A DNA stretch of 64,000 nucleotides from Solea solea. Taxonomy: Eukaryota > Chordata > Actinopteri > Pleuronectiformes > Soleidae. Below, in pieces: positions 47,379 to 60,418 of the stretch. The notes below the pieces were generated by a model. That model was not told the origin of the DNA. It ran no database searches and worked only from the letters and a program-made list of their open reading frames with translations. Location of the stretch: NCBI RefSeq assembly GCF_958295425.1, contig NC_081149.1, forward strand, positions 24,477,981 through 24,541,980. Direction: 5' to 3'. How positions within the stretch are numbered: the stretch's first letter is position 1; every line of letters starts with the position of its first letter. Made by a program: the position numbers and the translations under genes.

Positions 47379-49790
47379 CGCGTGTGAAGCTTTGTTAAAT
47401 GTGACCCCTCAATCTGACCCCAGCCCACGGGGTCATACCCATTGGATAGTGAGATTGCTAATTCTAATAAAGCTAAACATATCACGTGGTTGTTGTTTGG
47501 TGTGTGTGTGTGCGCGTGTGTGTGTGTTTTAGGTGAAATCCTCCTCCCACTCACATTAAAACACATATACGGACACAAAGCTAATGTTCGATTTTCCTGG
47601 ATTATATTATTGTATTATTAAGATTAAGATAGTTTTATTGCTACCAAGAGAATACAAATTAAAATTAAGTATGAAGAAAATAAAGTAAAAACCTGAGCAC
47701 AATTATTATACCTTGTTATAAAGTGTCCAGTGTATGAACATTAAAGTGTAAGGTATCTAAAAATGTACAATGTTAACATCAAAAATATATATATATGTTG
47801 CTCTTAACTCAGAAATGATTAATCAATCAATTATTTATGGTTTATACATAGTTCTAAGGACAGGGCAAGAGGCAAAATGCATTGTGAGTGTGTGTGTGAG
47901 CATATGTTTTTGTGAGTGTGTGTGTGAGCAGATGGATGATGGTGGGAGACTGTAGGGGGGTGGGGCCTTTAGGAGTTTCTGGGTTTGAGGGAGGTGGGGT
48001 GTGCAGAGGGGAGGATGTCAGGAGGGGAGGGTGAGACTGTGACCCAGGGTGAGCAGTGAGCTTAAAAGGAAGCGAGTGGAGGAAAGAAGGGAACAGTAAG
48101 GAGACATGAGGAGGAAGGAATGTAGTAGTGTGAGATGTGTAATTAGTGTGTGTGTGTGTGTGTGTGTGTGTGCTGAATGTGCAGTTTTATTATCCAGGTG
48201 AGCAGCAGCTGTGCACTCTTTTGTTGTCTATTTTTATCCTTCATCACGTCATTCATCGACACAGAAATCATTTACTCTCCGTCAGCTGATTTAAAAACAT
48301 ATCATCATATTTCTACCCAAACATAGATTTATTTACTTTACAGAAATTCATTTATCATAACAGAGGTTGAGTATTTATCAATGTAATGTTTTTATGCAAT
48401 CTGCAAAAACATTTCTAGAAACAGCACATGATTGTTGTTGACGTGTTTTCTGTCAATAAAGACGTTTAAAAACACAAATAACTGCTTTCTTCAGCATGAA
48501 CTCAGGAGCAAATGTCAGACTTTGATAATCGGACATTTTATGCCAACTTTCTTTTGTCACGTGAATGTTTTTAGCCGTGTTGCTCAGCCCTATGTCGCAC
48601 TATTGAACAACGGCTGAGCCCCGAATGTGGAAGACAAGTCATGTGTTTTCTTCTCCTTTTGCTTTTTGGTCCCTCAGTCTTTTTCGTGTCCTTCACGGGG
48701 ACATTTTGTTTCACAAACACTACTTTGACATTTGTGTCCACTGCATCCAGTCGTGATGTCAGAGCTGGTTAAGATCATGTGACAGGTTCAGTGTCCACTT
48801 GTTATTTAGCTTAGTTAGCATGCATTAGCATGGAGGAATGATGTCCATTCTTTACTAAGGAAACATATTCAGCATGAATGACAGAAACGTTCTCAATGAT
48901 TATCACGATAAATGTCAGATCATTCAAAAAAATGTTTTTCTCATTTTTGGAAAGTTGTAGAAACCAGTTTAATATGGTTTTAAATTAAAAAAAAAAATAA
49001 AGATACAATGAAACATTTCGTCATCTGAGGATAAATATCGAATTGTATACTCAAATATAAATTATAGCTATTTAAGCCCTATATTAGTAATATAAATAGA
49101 AACAAATGCATATATGGGCTGATACAATTACTTCATCAAAATTAATCGTCAACTATTTTGATAATAGATTAATCGGTTTGAGTGTTTTTAAATAATTAAA
49201 ACAAGTTTTGTTATTTTTCAGCGTCTTACATGTGAATATTTTCTGCTTTCTTTGCTCCAGAAAACAAAGAAATCATTCAAACTGAATCATTTGAGAAACA
49301 GCATCATTTCCAGGTTTGACAAACACTGACCAACATTTTTTTAACATTTTACGGAGCAAACAATTGAAGAAAAGTATCGACAGATTATTAGATTATCAAA
49401 AATAATCATTAATATGTATACAATGTAAAATGAGTATTGTGTATACATTCAATGAATGTACTACAAAGGGCATACATCAGTTATTTCCATGACCTTTTAT
49501 AATATTGAAATATATTTTTTCCAATCTTTTCAGTGTAATGAATGATTTATTTATGAATACAAGCGTTAAACACTGAATTCTCTTACACATTCACTTCTTT
49601 TATTGAATATTGTTCATGTAAATGCTTCGACTTTGATAGCAGGACAATAAACACAAAACAATAAACACGTTACGTGCGTTAACTCCTCTGTTGCTTCTTC
49701 GTGATTCAGTTCTAGCACGACTCAGTTCCACTCGGCAGCTTCTCTCTCTCTCTCCGTCAGCTTCTCCTCCGCTGTCGTGTGTTGTGTAAT

Positions 49791-49840
<50 letters not shown>

Positions 49841-50211
49841 GTGTGTGTGTGTGTGTGTGCGCGCAGGGAAAACTGAAGGGAGGCAGGTTTCCATGGCAGC
49901 AGCTTTGTTGTAGCTTCACACTTAACTGCAAAAGTAGTGAAGATATTATATAGTATATAGTATATAGTTAAAGGGGGGTGTCTCTTTGTTCTCTCCCACT
50001 CTGTCTCTTTCCAAATTTCCATTGTGTCTGTTGTCATGGTGATATGCAGATTAGTTCCCCCCCCACACACACACACACACACACATTCACCACCCTCCTC
50101 TGTCTTTATTTACTTCTCCTTATTCACGATAATAACTCTCCACTGTCTTTTGTTTATCGAAGCTCCGTCCCTGAAGATGGAGAGCGACCGCTTCTTTTCC
50201 TGCTGTCTGTC

Positions 50212-50249
<38 letters not shown>

Positions 50250-50790
50250 TGTCTTTGGGAGGTCCAAAAACGTACAAACCTATCTTTGTGAGGACATTTT
50301 GACTTTGTCTGGGCCCCACATCTTTAAAGGGCTTTCTCAGGGTTAAGCCCTTTAGGTTAATATATAATAAAGTTTATTTGTATAGCACCTTCATACAAGG
50401 ATTGCAGCTCAAAGTGCTTCACAATAAAAGGAAAATAACATTTAAAAAGCAAATACAACAACAAAACACAACACAGGGTGGAATGAAGAGGAAAAGTCTA
50501 AAGTCAAAAAGAAATAAAACAAAAGCTGCAAAGGCAAGTCTCTAAAAATGAGTTTTAAGAAGTGATTTAAAAGATGACACTCACTCACTAGAATATAAAA
50601 ACAAGTTTGTGTGTTTGCATACGATTGCTCTAAAACAGTGAATCCAAAACTGAGGACAGTGTGCAGGAGCAGGGGCTACATGGCTGAACTATCCCTTTAA
50701 CTTCTATAATAATTACAGTAACCATGCATGCTTTTCCCCACACTTCTCTCTCTCTCTCTCTCTCTGTGTCTGTGTCTGTGTCTCTCTCAG
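47035..50790 (+). other. Probable mpp2 intron 1
   Basis: Contains (GT)n at 47345-47375 and 48149-48172, a long (GT)n at 49797-49862, (CA)n 50064-50086, (GT)n 50208-50247, and a TTTATTTGTATAGCACCTTC repeat tail at about 50368-50440. No exon was recognised. Confidence 0.5.
49797..49862 (+). repeat. Longest (GT)n tract of the window
   Basis: About 33 GT units with a single GC interruption near 49835 and a GCGCGC end; likely highly polymorphic. Confidence 0.5.
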
Positions 50791-50808
50791 ATTGACTGAG
50801 GCTCTACC

Positions 50809-51885
50809 ATGCCTGTGGCCTCCACCAGGACAGAGCCTGGTGAGACCCAACACTTCCCTCCTCATGTGACCTCTCTGCCCAACAAAAATGACTCTCTGAA
50901 CTGATGTGACCGTTAATAAGACGTACACTACAGGTGCATCTCAAGAAATCAGAATATTGTGGAAAATGTTCATTTATTTCAGTAAATCAACTCCAAATAG
51001 TGAAATATAGGAATTGAATACAAAGTAATGTCGTGTGCAGGTGTTTGTCCGCTGTTTAAAACCAAAGTCACTGCGTCCGTTTACCAAGAAATCTTAGAGC
51101 ACTTCATGCTTCCTTCTGCTGACGAGCCTTTTGAAGATGCTGAGTTCAGGTGAAGAAGAAAATGAAAATGAAAAACCAGAGATGAGCTGAAGGCCACTGG
51201 GCTTCCATACCATCTCAGCAATGCTACAGACTGATCACATCCATGCCACGCCCCAAGTGAGGCAGTAATTCAAGGAAAAGGAGCCACAACCAAGTATTGA
51301 GTACATGGAAATCAACATACCTTCCAGAAGGCCAACGATTCAATATATAATAGATACTGAATTTTGGGTTCTTGTTAAATATGACAAAGAACACAAAGAA
51401 AACACAGGTCAAGTATTGTTTTGTCCACGAACCAAAATTATTCACTTTTAATGATTTCTTTGTTATCCGGAGCGAAGAAATGACAAAAATACTCACATTT
51501 AAGAAGCTTAAACAATCGGAAATCCTGTTTTAATCATGAAAAAAGCTTTAAACCGATTAATTATTGATTCATCGTTTCAGCTCTAGTTGAATTACTGAAA
51601 TAAATGAACTTATCTCTAATGTATTGAGATGCACCTCTGTTACAGGACTAGAATCATCATCGACATTTAAGTCCAGGCTCTTTTCCCACTAAAGAAAAAT
51701 AAATTAAAAAACTCACTTATGATAAACACTCACCTGTGTGTGATGTGTTTTTGTGTATGAGAGAGTGAGAGAAGTGAAATGTCAAAACATTGTATTAACG
51801 TTTGCAAAATAGTCCTTTACTACATCTCACACTGAACAGCTATCACCACAGTCCAGATTGTGTCCAGAAGCAAGTGACAGCCGGC

Positions 51886-51916
<31 letters not shown>

Positions 51917-54900
51917 CTCTTTATTTACTTTATGTATCGCTCCTCTGACCTTCTTCTGCATGTGTGTGTGTGTGTGTGTTTGTTACAGCGCTGCAGGTGT
52001 TGGACATGAGTGACAGTACGACCAGCTCCACCACAGCCAATGACCTGGACCTCATCTACCTCAAAGGCATCATGGAGAGCCCTCTGGTGTGGTGCACACA
52101 CACGACACTATACAATAACAATAACAACACACAGTCTCTGTGTCACTGGTGTCAAACTCAAATGATCCTGCGAGCTAATGAACGTCTAGTTTGGTCAAGA
52201 GGGGGAAAAAAAACGAGTGTTCAGTAGCAATATGAGCTTAAAATGATAAGACGTCCTGATATTCATGATGATATTTCACAGAAGTTCAAAGTAACAATGT
52301 TTACTTCAATAATAAATCTGTTAATATCAAAAACAGAGAAATAAATGTGGACACTGTGATGACATACTGTAGGTAAACATTTAAATATTAGTTCTATAAG
52401 AGACACTGCTGTGTGCGTGTGTGTTGTTATTGTGTCTCTTTATATTACTAACGTGTGTGATAGGAGCCAGAGGAGCATCAGAAGGAGGTGCGGCCATCGC
52501 CGGTGAGGGAGAACAACATGGAGCTCCTGCAGGAGATCCTCAAAGACCTGGACCCCTTCACACAGCAGTCAGACACCGCGGCTGAGCTCAGCGCCATCCT
52601 CACCCAGCCTCACTTCCAGGTGGGGGAGACTTACATGCACAGTTGTCAGATTCATGTCTTGTTGTTGATGTTCTCTGTGAACTCTCTTTCTCTCAGTCTC
52701 TGCTGGAGACTCACGACTCGGTGGCGTCGCAGGCGTGTGATAGCCCGCCCCCGAGCCCCCGAGGTGATGTCGTGGATCATGAAGCAGAGGAAGACCACAC
52801 ACACAACCTGCACCCGCCCCCTGAAGCCATCCGCATGGTGGGCATACGGAAAGTGGCGGGGGAGCATTTGGTATGTAACGGTAAACACATCAACGCAGTC
52901 CAAACTGAGCCTCCGTCCTTTGTTTTCAGAGACGGAAGAAAAATGAGTTTTTATTCACTAAAATACAACAATTGTATGCGTACGTCTTGTGTTTCAGGGA
53001 GTGACATTTAAGGTGGAAGCTGGTGAGCTGGTGATAGCCCGCATACTCCATGGTGGCATGATAGACCAGCAAGGACTGCTGCATGTCGGCGATATCATCA
53101 AAGAGGTACGGTCACCCGCGATGAACTTCACTGACCCTTTCCTTTGTTGTGATTCATGACTGAGTCAGTGGCACCTTGAAAGTCCAGTTTGGAAATTGTT
53201 AGAAAACTAAAAAAAGGGGTTACCACCTGAATAATACATATTATCTTGGAGGTTTTTCTTTTTTACTTTAACCTTGACATCAAGCAAGTCTACTGAGAGT
53301 CTAAGCTCCTAACTTCCTGCAAGCTGTAGCTTTGCATTTAGCAGATATCTGTTAGAAACATCTAACTACCTTTTCTAATTATAGATCAGTCCTCAAAGGT
53401 CAGCTTGTGGAGTACCTCAGGGTTCTGTCCCTGAGTCTTTAGTTTTCCGTCTTCTCCTTTCTTGAAATCTTTTCTTTCTCCTTCTTTAATTTGACACCTC
53501 AGTAACCATTAAATGTGAAGTTATTAAGTATCTATTTCCATGTTAATGCAGAAGTTACCTCTTGTTTCCGGCAGGTGAACGGACGAGAGGTGGGCCGGGA
53601 CGCCAGGGTTCTCCAGGAGGAGCTGCAAGCTGCCAGCGGGAGCGTGCTTCTGAAGATTCTACCCAGCTACCATGAGGCCATACCACCGAGACAGGTCACA
53701 CAGACACACGTTCATACTCCACTTAAAACATCACTGGAGACACTTTCTAAACTTATGTCCCCGCTGTGTTTTTCCAGGTGTTCTTTAAGTGTCACTATGA
53801 CTACGACCCTGCCAACGACAACCTCATTCCCTGTAAGGAGGCGGGTCTACGGTTCGAGACAGGAGACATCCTGCAGATCGTCAACCAGGATGACGTCAAC
53901 TGGTGGCAGGTAGAGAACAGAAAGCACACGTGTGGACGCTGCCCTCTTGTGGTCATTGATGACAAAGCGTATATTTTTGATATATAAGTGTCTTCTACGC
54001 TACACAAAGGGCTGGTTCATGTTTGTCTGAAGTGAGATGGACGTGGATTCAGGGGCTGTCGATGATCTACTGCTGCCTCATTGAGTTAGTTTGTGTCTCT
54101 CAGGTCAATCTCAACCGAGGATTTTCAAATAGTGAAATCACATAACAACACGTCAGGATCCACAACAGAGTGTACAGCTTACAAAAGCAACACAAACTTC
54201 ATTTTCTTCATGTTTTATAATAATAAGTCACCTCAGATTTTACGAGGTGAGTCTTCTTAAGTGGCTGAACTTTGTTTATGTTTGTTTTCTCACTGGGAGC
54301 CATGTTTATAACACCACACTTTTAATGCATGTGTGCGCACATGTCTCTTGTCTGATTATACGTGTATTTCTTTAGATTTCTTGACTTAAATGTAACTTTG
54401 TGTGTGTGTGTGTTGCACAGGCTCGTCACGTAGAGGGTGGGAGCACTGGTTTGATTCCCAGTCAGATGCTGGAAGAGAAAAGGAAAGCATTCGTCAAGAT
54501 AGACGTGGAACTGGCTCCGGCAGGTAAACGGGACAAAAGATGAAAATAAATCAAATCCAAAGACTTTGTGCTGTTGTTCACTGCCATCTGCTGGTAAAAG
54601 ATAAAACTCATGTCCATCGTGACACAATGGACTGAAGATGCTTCTCTGTGACAGGAAATCTTTGTACCGGTGTTGGCGGAAAGAAGAAGAAGAAAATGAT
54701 GTATGTGACCACCAGAAATGCAGGTAAACCTCGTTTTTTCCACATCAAGCTCGCATTCCTTTGCTTTTTCTTCTTTTTTAAATCCTTTTTCAAATTTCCC
54801 CTCAGAGTTTGACAGACATGAGATCTTGCTGTACGAGGAGGTGGCCAAAGTCCCGCCTTTCAAGAGGAAAACTCTGATTCTGATTGGCGCCCAGGGTGTG

Positions 54901-56956
54901 GGGAGGCGGAGACTGAAGAACAAGCTTTTACTCATGGATCCTCAACTCTTCGGCACCACCATTCCATGTATGGTGGCAATCTTTGGTTTGAATTGTGCGG
55001 ATGGTGGCACGAGCAACTACAGAAGATCCTGTGTAACACTGTGTGTGTGTGTGTGTGTTGTGTCTGCACAGACACCTCGAGAAAGCCCAAAAAGGTGGAA
55101 CAGGACAGTCGCATGTACGCCTTCACCAGCCGCAGCAAAATGGACACTGACATCAAGAACGGGCGCTTCCTCGAACACGGAGAGTACAACGGCAACATTT
55201 ATGGGATCAAGATGGACTCCATCCATGAGGTGGTGGAGGCCGGACGCATCTGCATCCTGGACGCCAACCCTCAAGTAAACACACACACACACACACACAC
55301 ACACACTGGTCGTCGTTCAGCTGACGTTGGCTTGTCGTTAGTTTCCGAAACATTGCACAGTTTTCTTTTTGCCCCTCAGAAACTTCTCTATTATCCAAAC
55401 TTTGTCACCAGTGTAGATTTTGTTGTGGTACGTCACTTAAATGAGTCCAGCTTACAGCGAGATCAAAAGTTCCGCCTGCTAAACTTTAGTTAGAAAAAAA
55501 AAACAGAACTCACGCCCCCCTGGAGAGTCTCCACGCCCTCCCAGGGGGGCCCGCCCCACAGTTTGAAAAAGGCTGTTCTAACCCTTACAAAATCAAAAAT
55601 CAAATCAACACTCATTTGATTTTGGAAATAAGATATGATAAGAATATGATGCTCACGTTGACTAAAACAAATAAATCCATGTTTTGCTGTTATTTCCCTC
55701 ACATCCTGTTTCTTTTATGCCATCGATGTACAGTAAGTGTACAGTAAGAGGTCTGAGCCCAGAAATGAAATATGATTCATTTTTAGTGAACATATGAGTC
55801 TGAAAAAAGAGAGTTTTACTGTGTAGTTTGTGTAGATTATGACAGTAATGTTTAACTCTGTGAGATTCCATCACATTAAAGTGTCTCTGTGGAGCTCCAT
55901 TCAGTGAGTGTGGTGTCATGTGTTTGGCTCGAGGGCGTGTCTGATATCAGCTGACGTCTTGTCAGTGATGCTGACCCAAACCTCAGAGCGTTTTAACACT
56001 GCGACGTGTTCCCGTCTGAATTCTAGACTCTTAAAGTGCTGAGGACGTCCGAGTTCCTGCCCTACGTGGTCTTCCTCCAGGCTCCGGAGTTCGAGGTGCT
56101 GAAGGTGATGAATGCCTCTGCTGTGGAGGCCGGAGTCGTCACGCAGACACTGACGGTACGACACTTACTGTAGACTCACAAACCACAGGGTCACAACAAA
56201 GACCACATCCTGAATTATGACCACTCGGTTTTCTGTTGCTGTGAGATTTTTGTTTTAGTGCCACAAAAGTCATTTTAATGATTTTCATTATTAGACAAAT
56301 AAAAAAAAAACCACATCATGAATCTGATGCAGTTTTCTTAGGAACATTCTTAAAACATCAGCTTGTCCACATGTCCACATGTCCACATGTCCAATATAAT
56401 CAGAAATGAATGCCTGAGGTTCATATTACAACCTATTATTGATTTATTTTTGAGAAGTCATTATTGTTTGTGTGGCGCCAGATAAAGCTGGTCTGTGCGC
56501 CACATCTGGTACTGGAACCTTATGTTGCACGTGTGTGTGTAAGTAAGTACAGCTTTATTTGCATAGCACCTTTAAAAACAACAATTTACAAAGTGCTTTT
56601 ACATACATAATAAAAATACACAGAAAAGAAGAAAGCAGTGAGATAAAAGGATAAACACAGGTTAACACTCTAGATAATAAAGAGATAAATATAAAGAGTG
56701 TCACATAAACAGCCGACACAACAGAGCAGAACTTAGAAACTCGAACCCGGTGAGTTAATGTGATGATTTTCTGCCTCAGGATGAAGAGCTGCAGAGGACG
56801 TGCAGCGACAGCGCCAAGATCCAAGCAGCGTACGGTCACTACTTTGACCTGAGCATCGTGAACGACAACCTGGACGAGACGTACCGCACCGTGAAGGCCG
56901 CTCTGGAAACCGTGTCCAAGAACCCACAGTGGGTTCCCGTCACGTGGGTGTTCTAG
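50809..56956 (+). CDS. mpp2: MPP2, membrane palmitoylated MAGUK scaffold (13 coding exons)
   Basis: Exons 50809-50839, 51989-52086, 52464-52619, 52697-52870, 52998-53105, 53575-53694, 53778-53909, 54421-54523, 54655-54723, 54806-54967, 55072-55274, 56027-56155, 56780-56956; phases agree throughout and give 553 aa. Order: N-terminal MPVAST, an L27 region (about 30-95), a Pro-rich linker, PDZ (about 138-218, with GEHLGVTF and GDIIKEVNG), SH3 (about 230-292, with [19 protein letters not shown] and NWWQ), a basic HOOK segment ([21 protein letters not shown] region) and a guanylate-kinase-like domain (350-550). The kinase loop reads GAQGVGRR instead of GxxGxGKS/T, so it should be inactive and serve in binding, as in all MPPs. 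MPP2 organises synaptic and junctional membrane proteins at the inner face of the plasma membrane. Which fish paralogue (mpp2a or mpp2b) is not resolved. Confidence 0.5.
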
Positions 56957-57582
56957 ACGGAGGCTGTGGGTAAATAATGGATGTCATCCATACAGAGATC
57001 ACACATCATGTTTCTTACTAGAGTCACACATCTGCAGACTGGAGTACAGATTCTTTTCTTGAACGTGTGTAAAACAGGATGTCTGTAGATACGCGGCTTT
57101 AGATTTTTCAGAACAAGAAAGAGGAAAAGATGGAGGACGACGAACGACGTCCTGAATAATTCAGGACAGAATTTACCTGCACACGTCAGATGAATGTGTG
57201 TGTGTGTGTGTGTTTTAAATCATCTGTGCCATTCCTGATGTTCATCAGCAGACTGTCAGTGTTTACAGCTACAAAGTCTACTTATTTATTATTGAATTTA
57301 TCAAAATCAATGCTCAGTTCTTTGACTGACTTTATCATATCACATCATATCATATCAGCTTGTTTATGTGTGGATTTCATGAAGTCGTTGATATAATTGA
57401 CCACAGAAGCGCTAACGTTTAATTTACTTAAACGTGAGAGAACGAGCTGTGAAATTTCATCTAAATGTCACGAGCTGTCAGTGATTGTACTGAACACGAA
57501 ATGAACTTTAGTCAGTTGAAGCAAAGCTAATCTGTGGTTTTACTCTCGCTCTTAAGGCAGCAATTGAACTTACCTCTTTCTA

Positions 57583-58120
57583 CAGGGTGTCTTTAAAAGT
57601 TCATAAATCAATCTTGGCCCTTAAAAAAGTATTCTAAAGTCTTAATTTCATGAGGTATTAAATGTTGTCCATAGAGTTTGACTGTAGAAAGTATGCATGA
57701 ATGTATTTATTTGTTAAAAACAACAATGCGCGGACACGCCGTGGAGCATCATCTCTGGGCCGCACGCGTACACGCTGCTCCTCCTCCTCCTCCTCCTGCT
57801 GCGAAATAATATCCAAAATGGTCAGACATGGGAGAATGTAAGTTTGCAGACTCCTGGGAGGCTTTTTGTATAAATTGCAGAAAGATGAGAAGCGTATCAG
57901 CACTGTTCAGTCGCAGAAGCAGCTGTGCTCCACCAGCGACAACAACACAGCAGCGACTTCTGCCTTTATTTATTCTAACCAGCTTTGTTCCTTTGTATGT
58001 TTGTGCTCTATAGATTTCATTTCAAACTAAAAGTGTTTTGTGAGGTAAATATGTTGCTGATTACAGCTTGAAGTCTTGAAAAAGTCTTAAAAAGGTATTG
58101 AAGTTAACTTAATGTTCGTT
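57583..58120 (+). mobile_element. hAT-like DNA transposon remnant in the mpp2 3' UTR
   Basis: It begins CAGGGTGTCTTTAAAAGT and its right part contains AAGTCTTGAAAAAGTCTTAAA, as in fish hAT elements. Inside, a plus-strand frame (57828-58013) starts MGECKFADSW, then EAFCINCRK, matching the start of a fish hAT-type zinc-finger transposase with an internal deletion. The right terminus is not clear. It lies between the mpp2 stop and its distal AATAAA. Confidence 0.5.
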
Positions 58121-58939
58121 AAACTCAAAATATTTACCGACAACAAAACTAAGTCCAAAAAGTTTGCGTCACTGTTGTCTTCTTCTGTGTCCCGGCAGGT
58201 CAAAGGTCAGGGGCAGGAAGTGTGCTGCATGTGCAGAGAATACAGTAGAATGCCAGTTTGGGTCCAGTTCAGTGTAAACATGCATTAGTATTTGTGTCTT
58301 TTAGTCAGACTAACACAACAATTAGATTGTGAGAGTGACGACCAGCCATGATAGTAGAGATCAGCTGTTCACACGGCGTTGTACACTCTGTATTTCATAG
58401 GTTTTTTTTCTTCCTATTCCTTTATTTGCACTTTTTATTCTGTGATATCATTGAAATGACATTGTGTTAGATACTGAGATTGTTGCCTTGTATTCACACA
58501 CTGTTGTGGTAAGTCTTGGAATGTAAAGAACATGTGTACGACGGCCTTTGAGTGACCAGTGAACAGTCAGTGAACAGCCAGTGAACAGTCAGTGAACTTG
58601 TCCTGCTTCCTCCTTGGCCACCGTACATGTGACACCGTTCATGTTGCCAACTGCAGAAAGCTCCTCGAGCAGCTCTTTGTACTCAGATCTTTTATTGTGG
58701 CAGCTACTGAAGATTTCTTCTTTTATGTACAATGAATAGTATTTGGCTCAATGACTAATAAGTGAAGCTCAGACCAGGGATTTTTGTGACACTTGTGGTC
58801 ACTCACTCGTTGCTTTTATTCTGGCAGCTGTGTTTAGGTCTGTGGAGTGTGAAGTGTTCTGCTTCTCTCTTAAATAATAATAATAATAATAATCCCAAAC
58901 CCTCATTGTGTTCTTTTTTCTATCGAGCCTTACGAATGC

Positions 58940-58945
58940 AATAAA
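58940..58945 (+). terminator. Probable distal poly(A) signal of mpp2
   Basis: AATAAA followed by a GT-rich stretch, about 2 kb after the mpp2 stop and before the next gene. The implied 3' UTR is long but plausible for a neuronal MAGUK. Confidence 0.5.
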
Positions 58946-60418
58946 ATCATTGTGTCACTGTATCTTAACTGCGTTCAATGACTCTTTGTTCTCTTAATTC
59001 ATACAAAACAAAAGATATAAGAACTATGTGCGCAGGGTTTGATTCCCACAACTCAAACGTTTAAGTGTTGCACCTTCACATTAAAAGCATCGGACCAGTG
59101 AAGCACGGCCAGACAATTATTTTGAAATAGAAACTCACAGGAAAGGAAATGTAGTTTTGTAAACATGTCATCTTTAGGACATTGACAATAAGTGGCTGAT
59201 CAAAAAGAACAGAAAGACTCTCGCACAACTCTGAACCATGTGTTTTGTTGTAGAGTCAAATGCTAACAAATAAATCACTGATTTGATAAAAAGATTTGGA
59301 TGCATACATACGTATATATATATATATACATACTGTACATATATATATATATATATATACATACATATATATATATCTTCAAATCACATGAGCTATGTTG
59401 AATTGTAGATTGTTACGTGAACTTCAAACTGTATTTTCTAGGGTTTGGGTTTGGGTTTGGGTTAGTTAGGATTAGTTAGTTAGTGAGGAAGAGTTTGATA
59501 TAAATTAAATTTATTGGAAAAACTTAATCTATAATGCCTGTTGTTTATCAGAGTTCTGAGAATTTTAAATCGGCGACAACTTCTTTAGGTTTTGGCGTCT
59601 CATGCTAATAAGATAATTGATTTAGAAATGATTTGAATAGAAGCATTTATAGTTTAGAATGTTTTGCTAGAAGCTATTTTAGTCCATAAATGTGTTTACA
59701 TTGTTTAGTTATTTGAACACTGAGGGAGCAAATGTAACACATCATATTTCATATAAAGTATTCTTATTCTTATTAGATTATATTCTGATTATATTATATA
59801 ATACTTAATCACGTTATACTTTTCAATCTCTTCCCTTCAGAAGTGAGACTTGAGAATGGAACCTTGCGTCATCATCAACAATAATATGGCGGATTATCGC
59901 AGATTACCTGCTTCTCCTCTTCATCACCTTCTCCCAGTGTGACACACTCACTGATTCCCTCTCAGAAACTCCAGCTGGGAAGTTTTCAGATCCCAAAGCC
60001 ACTGAGCCATGAAGCCCACAGACTGAATGTCGTCAACAGCATGTTTGTTGGCGTTGATGCAGTGGAACCATGGTGACTTCACATCTGATAAAAATCTCAT
60101 CCTGAGGGCAATTCAATAACAGGCGTTGGAAAATGAGAGTCTAATGAGACCAGGTCTCTGTTGGTCTCTGTTGGTCTCTGCCAGTCTCATGACCTCGGCG
60201 TGGAGAATGCGTTTACTGCTCCAATCTTTGGGAAGTCACAAACGCTGATGGTCATGTGTTGGACGTCAGTGTCTGACCTTCAAACTGTATTCTCCTGTTC
60301 AATCACTCTTCCTCGCTGCTCTCATCAGAGGACAGCTTTCTTCTTCTTGTCTTATCTACTTCTTGTTTCTCCTCAGAGATTCATCTCCCTCTCTCCTCAC
60401 TGTTGTATAGTTAGTGCA
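58946..60418. other. Intergenic: mpp2 to retsat
   Basis: It holds a TA/TATACA tract at about 59310-59377 and a GGGTTT tandem at 59440-59465. The retsat promoter and 5' UTR should lie in the right half, but no TATA box or CpG island is visible. Confidence 0.5.

Noticed and set aside
49600..50346. Frames rich in His-Thr or Cys-Val
   Set aside because: CA/GT microsatellite translation; no gene evidence.
54421..54460. tRNA B-box-like text (CTGGTTTGATTCCCAG)
   Set aside because: It lies inside the mpp2 SH3 exon and is coding (GSTGLIPSQ); no A box upstream.
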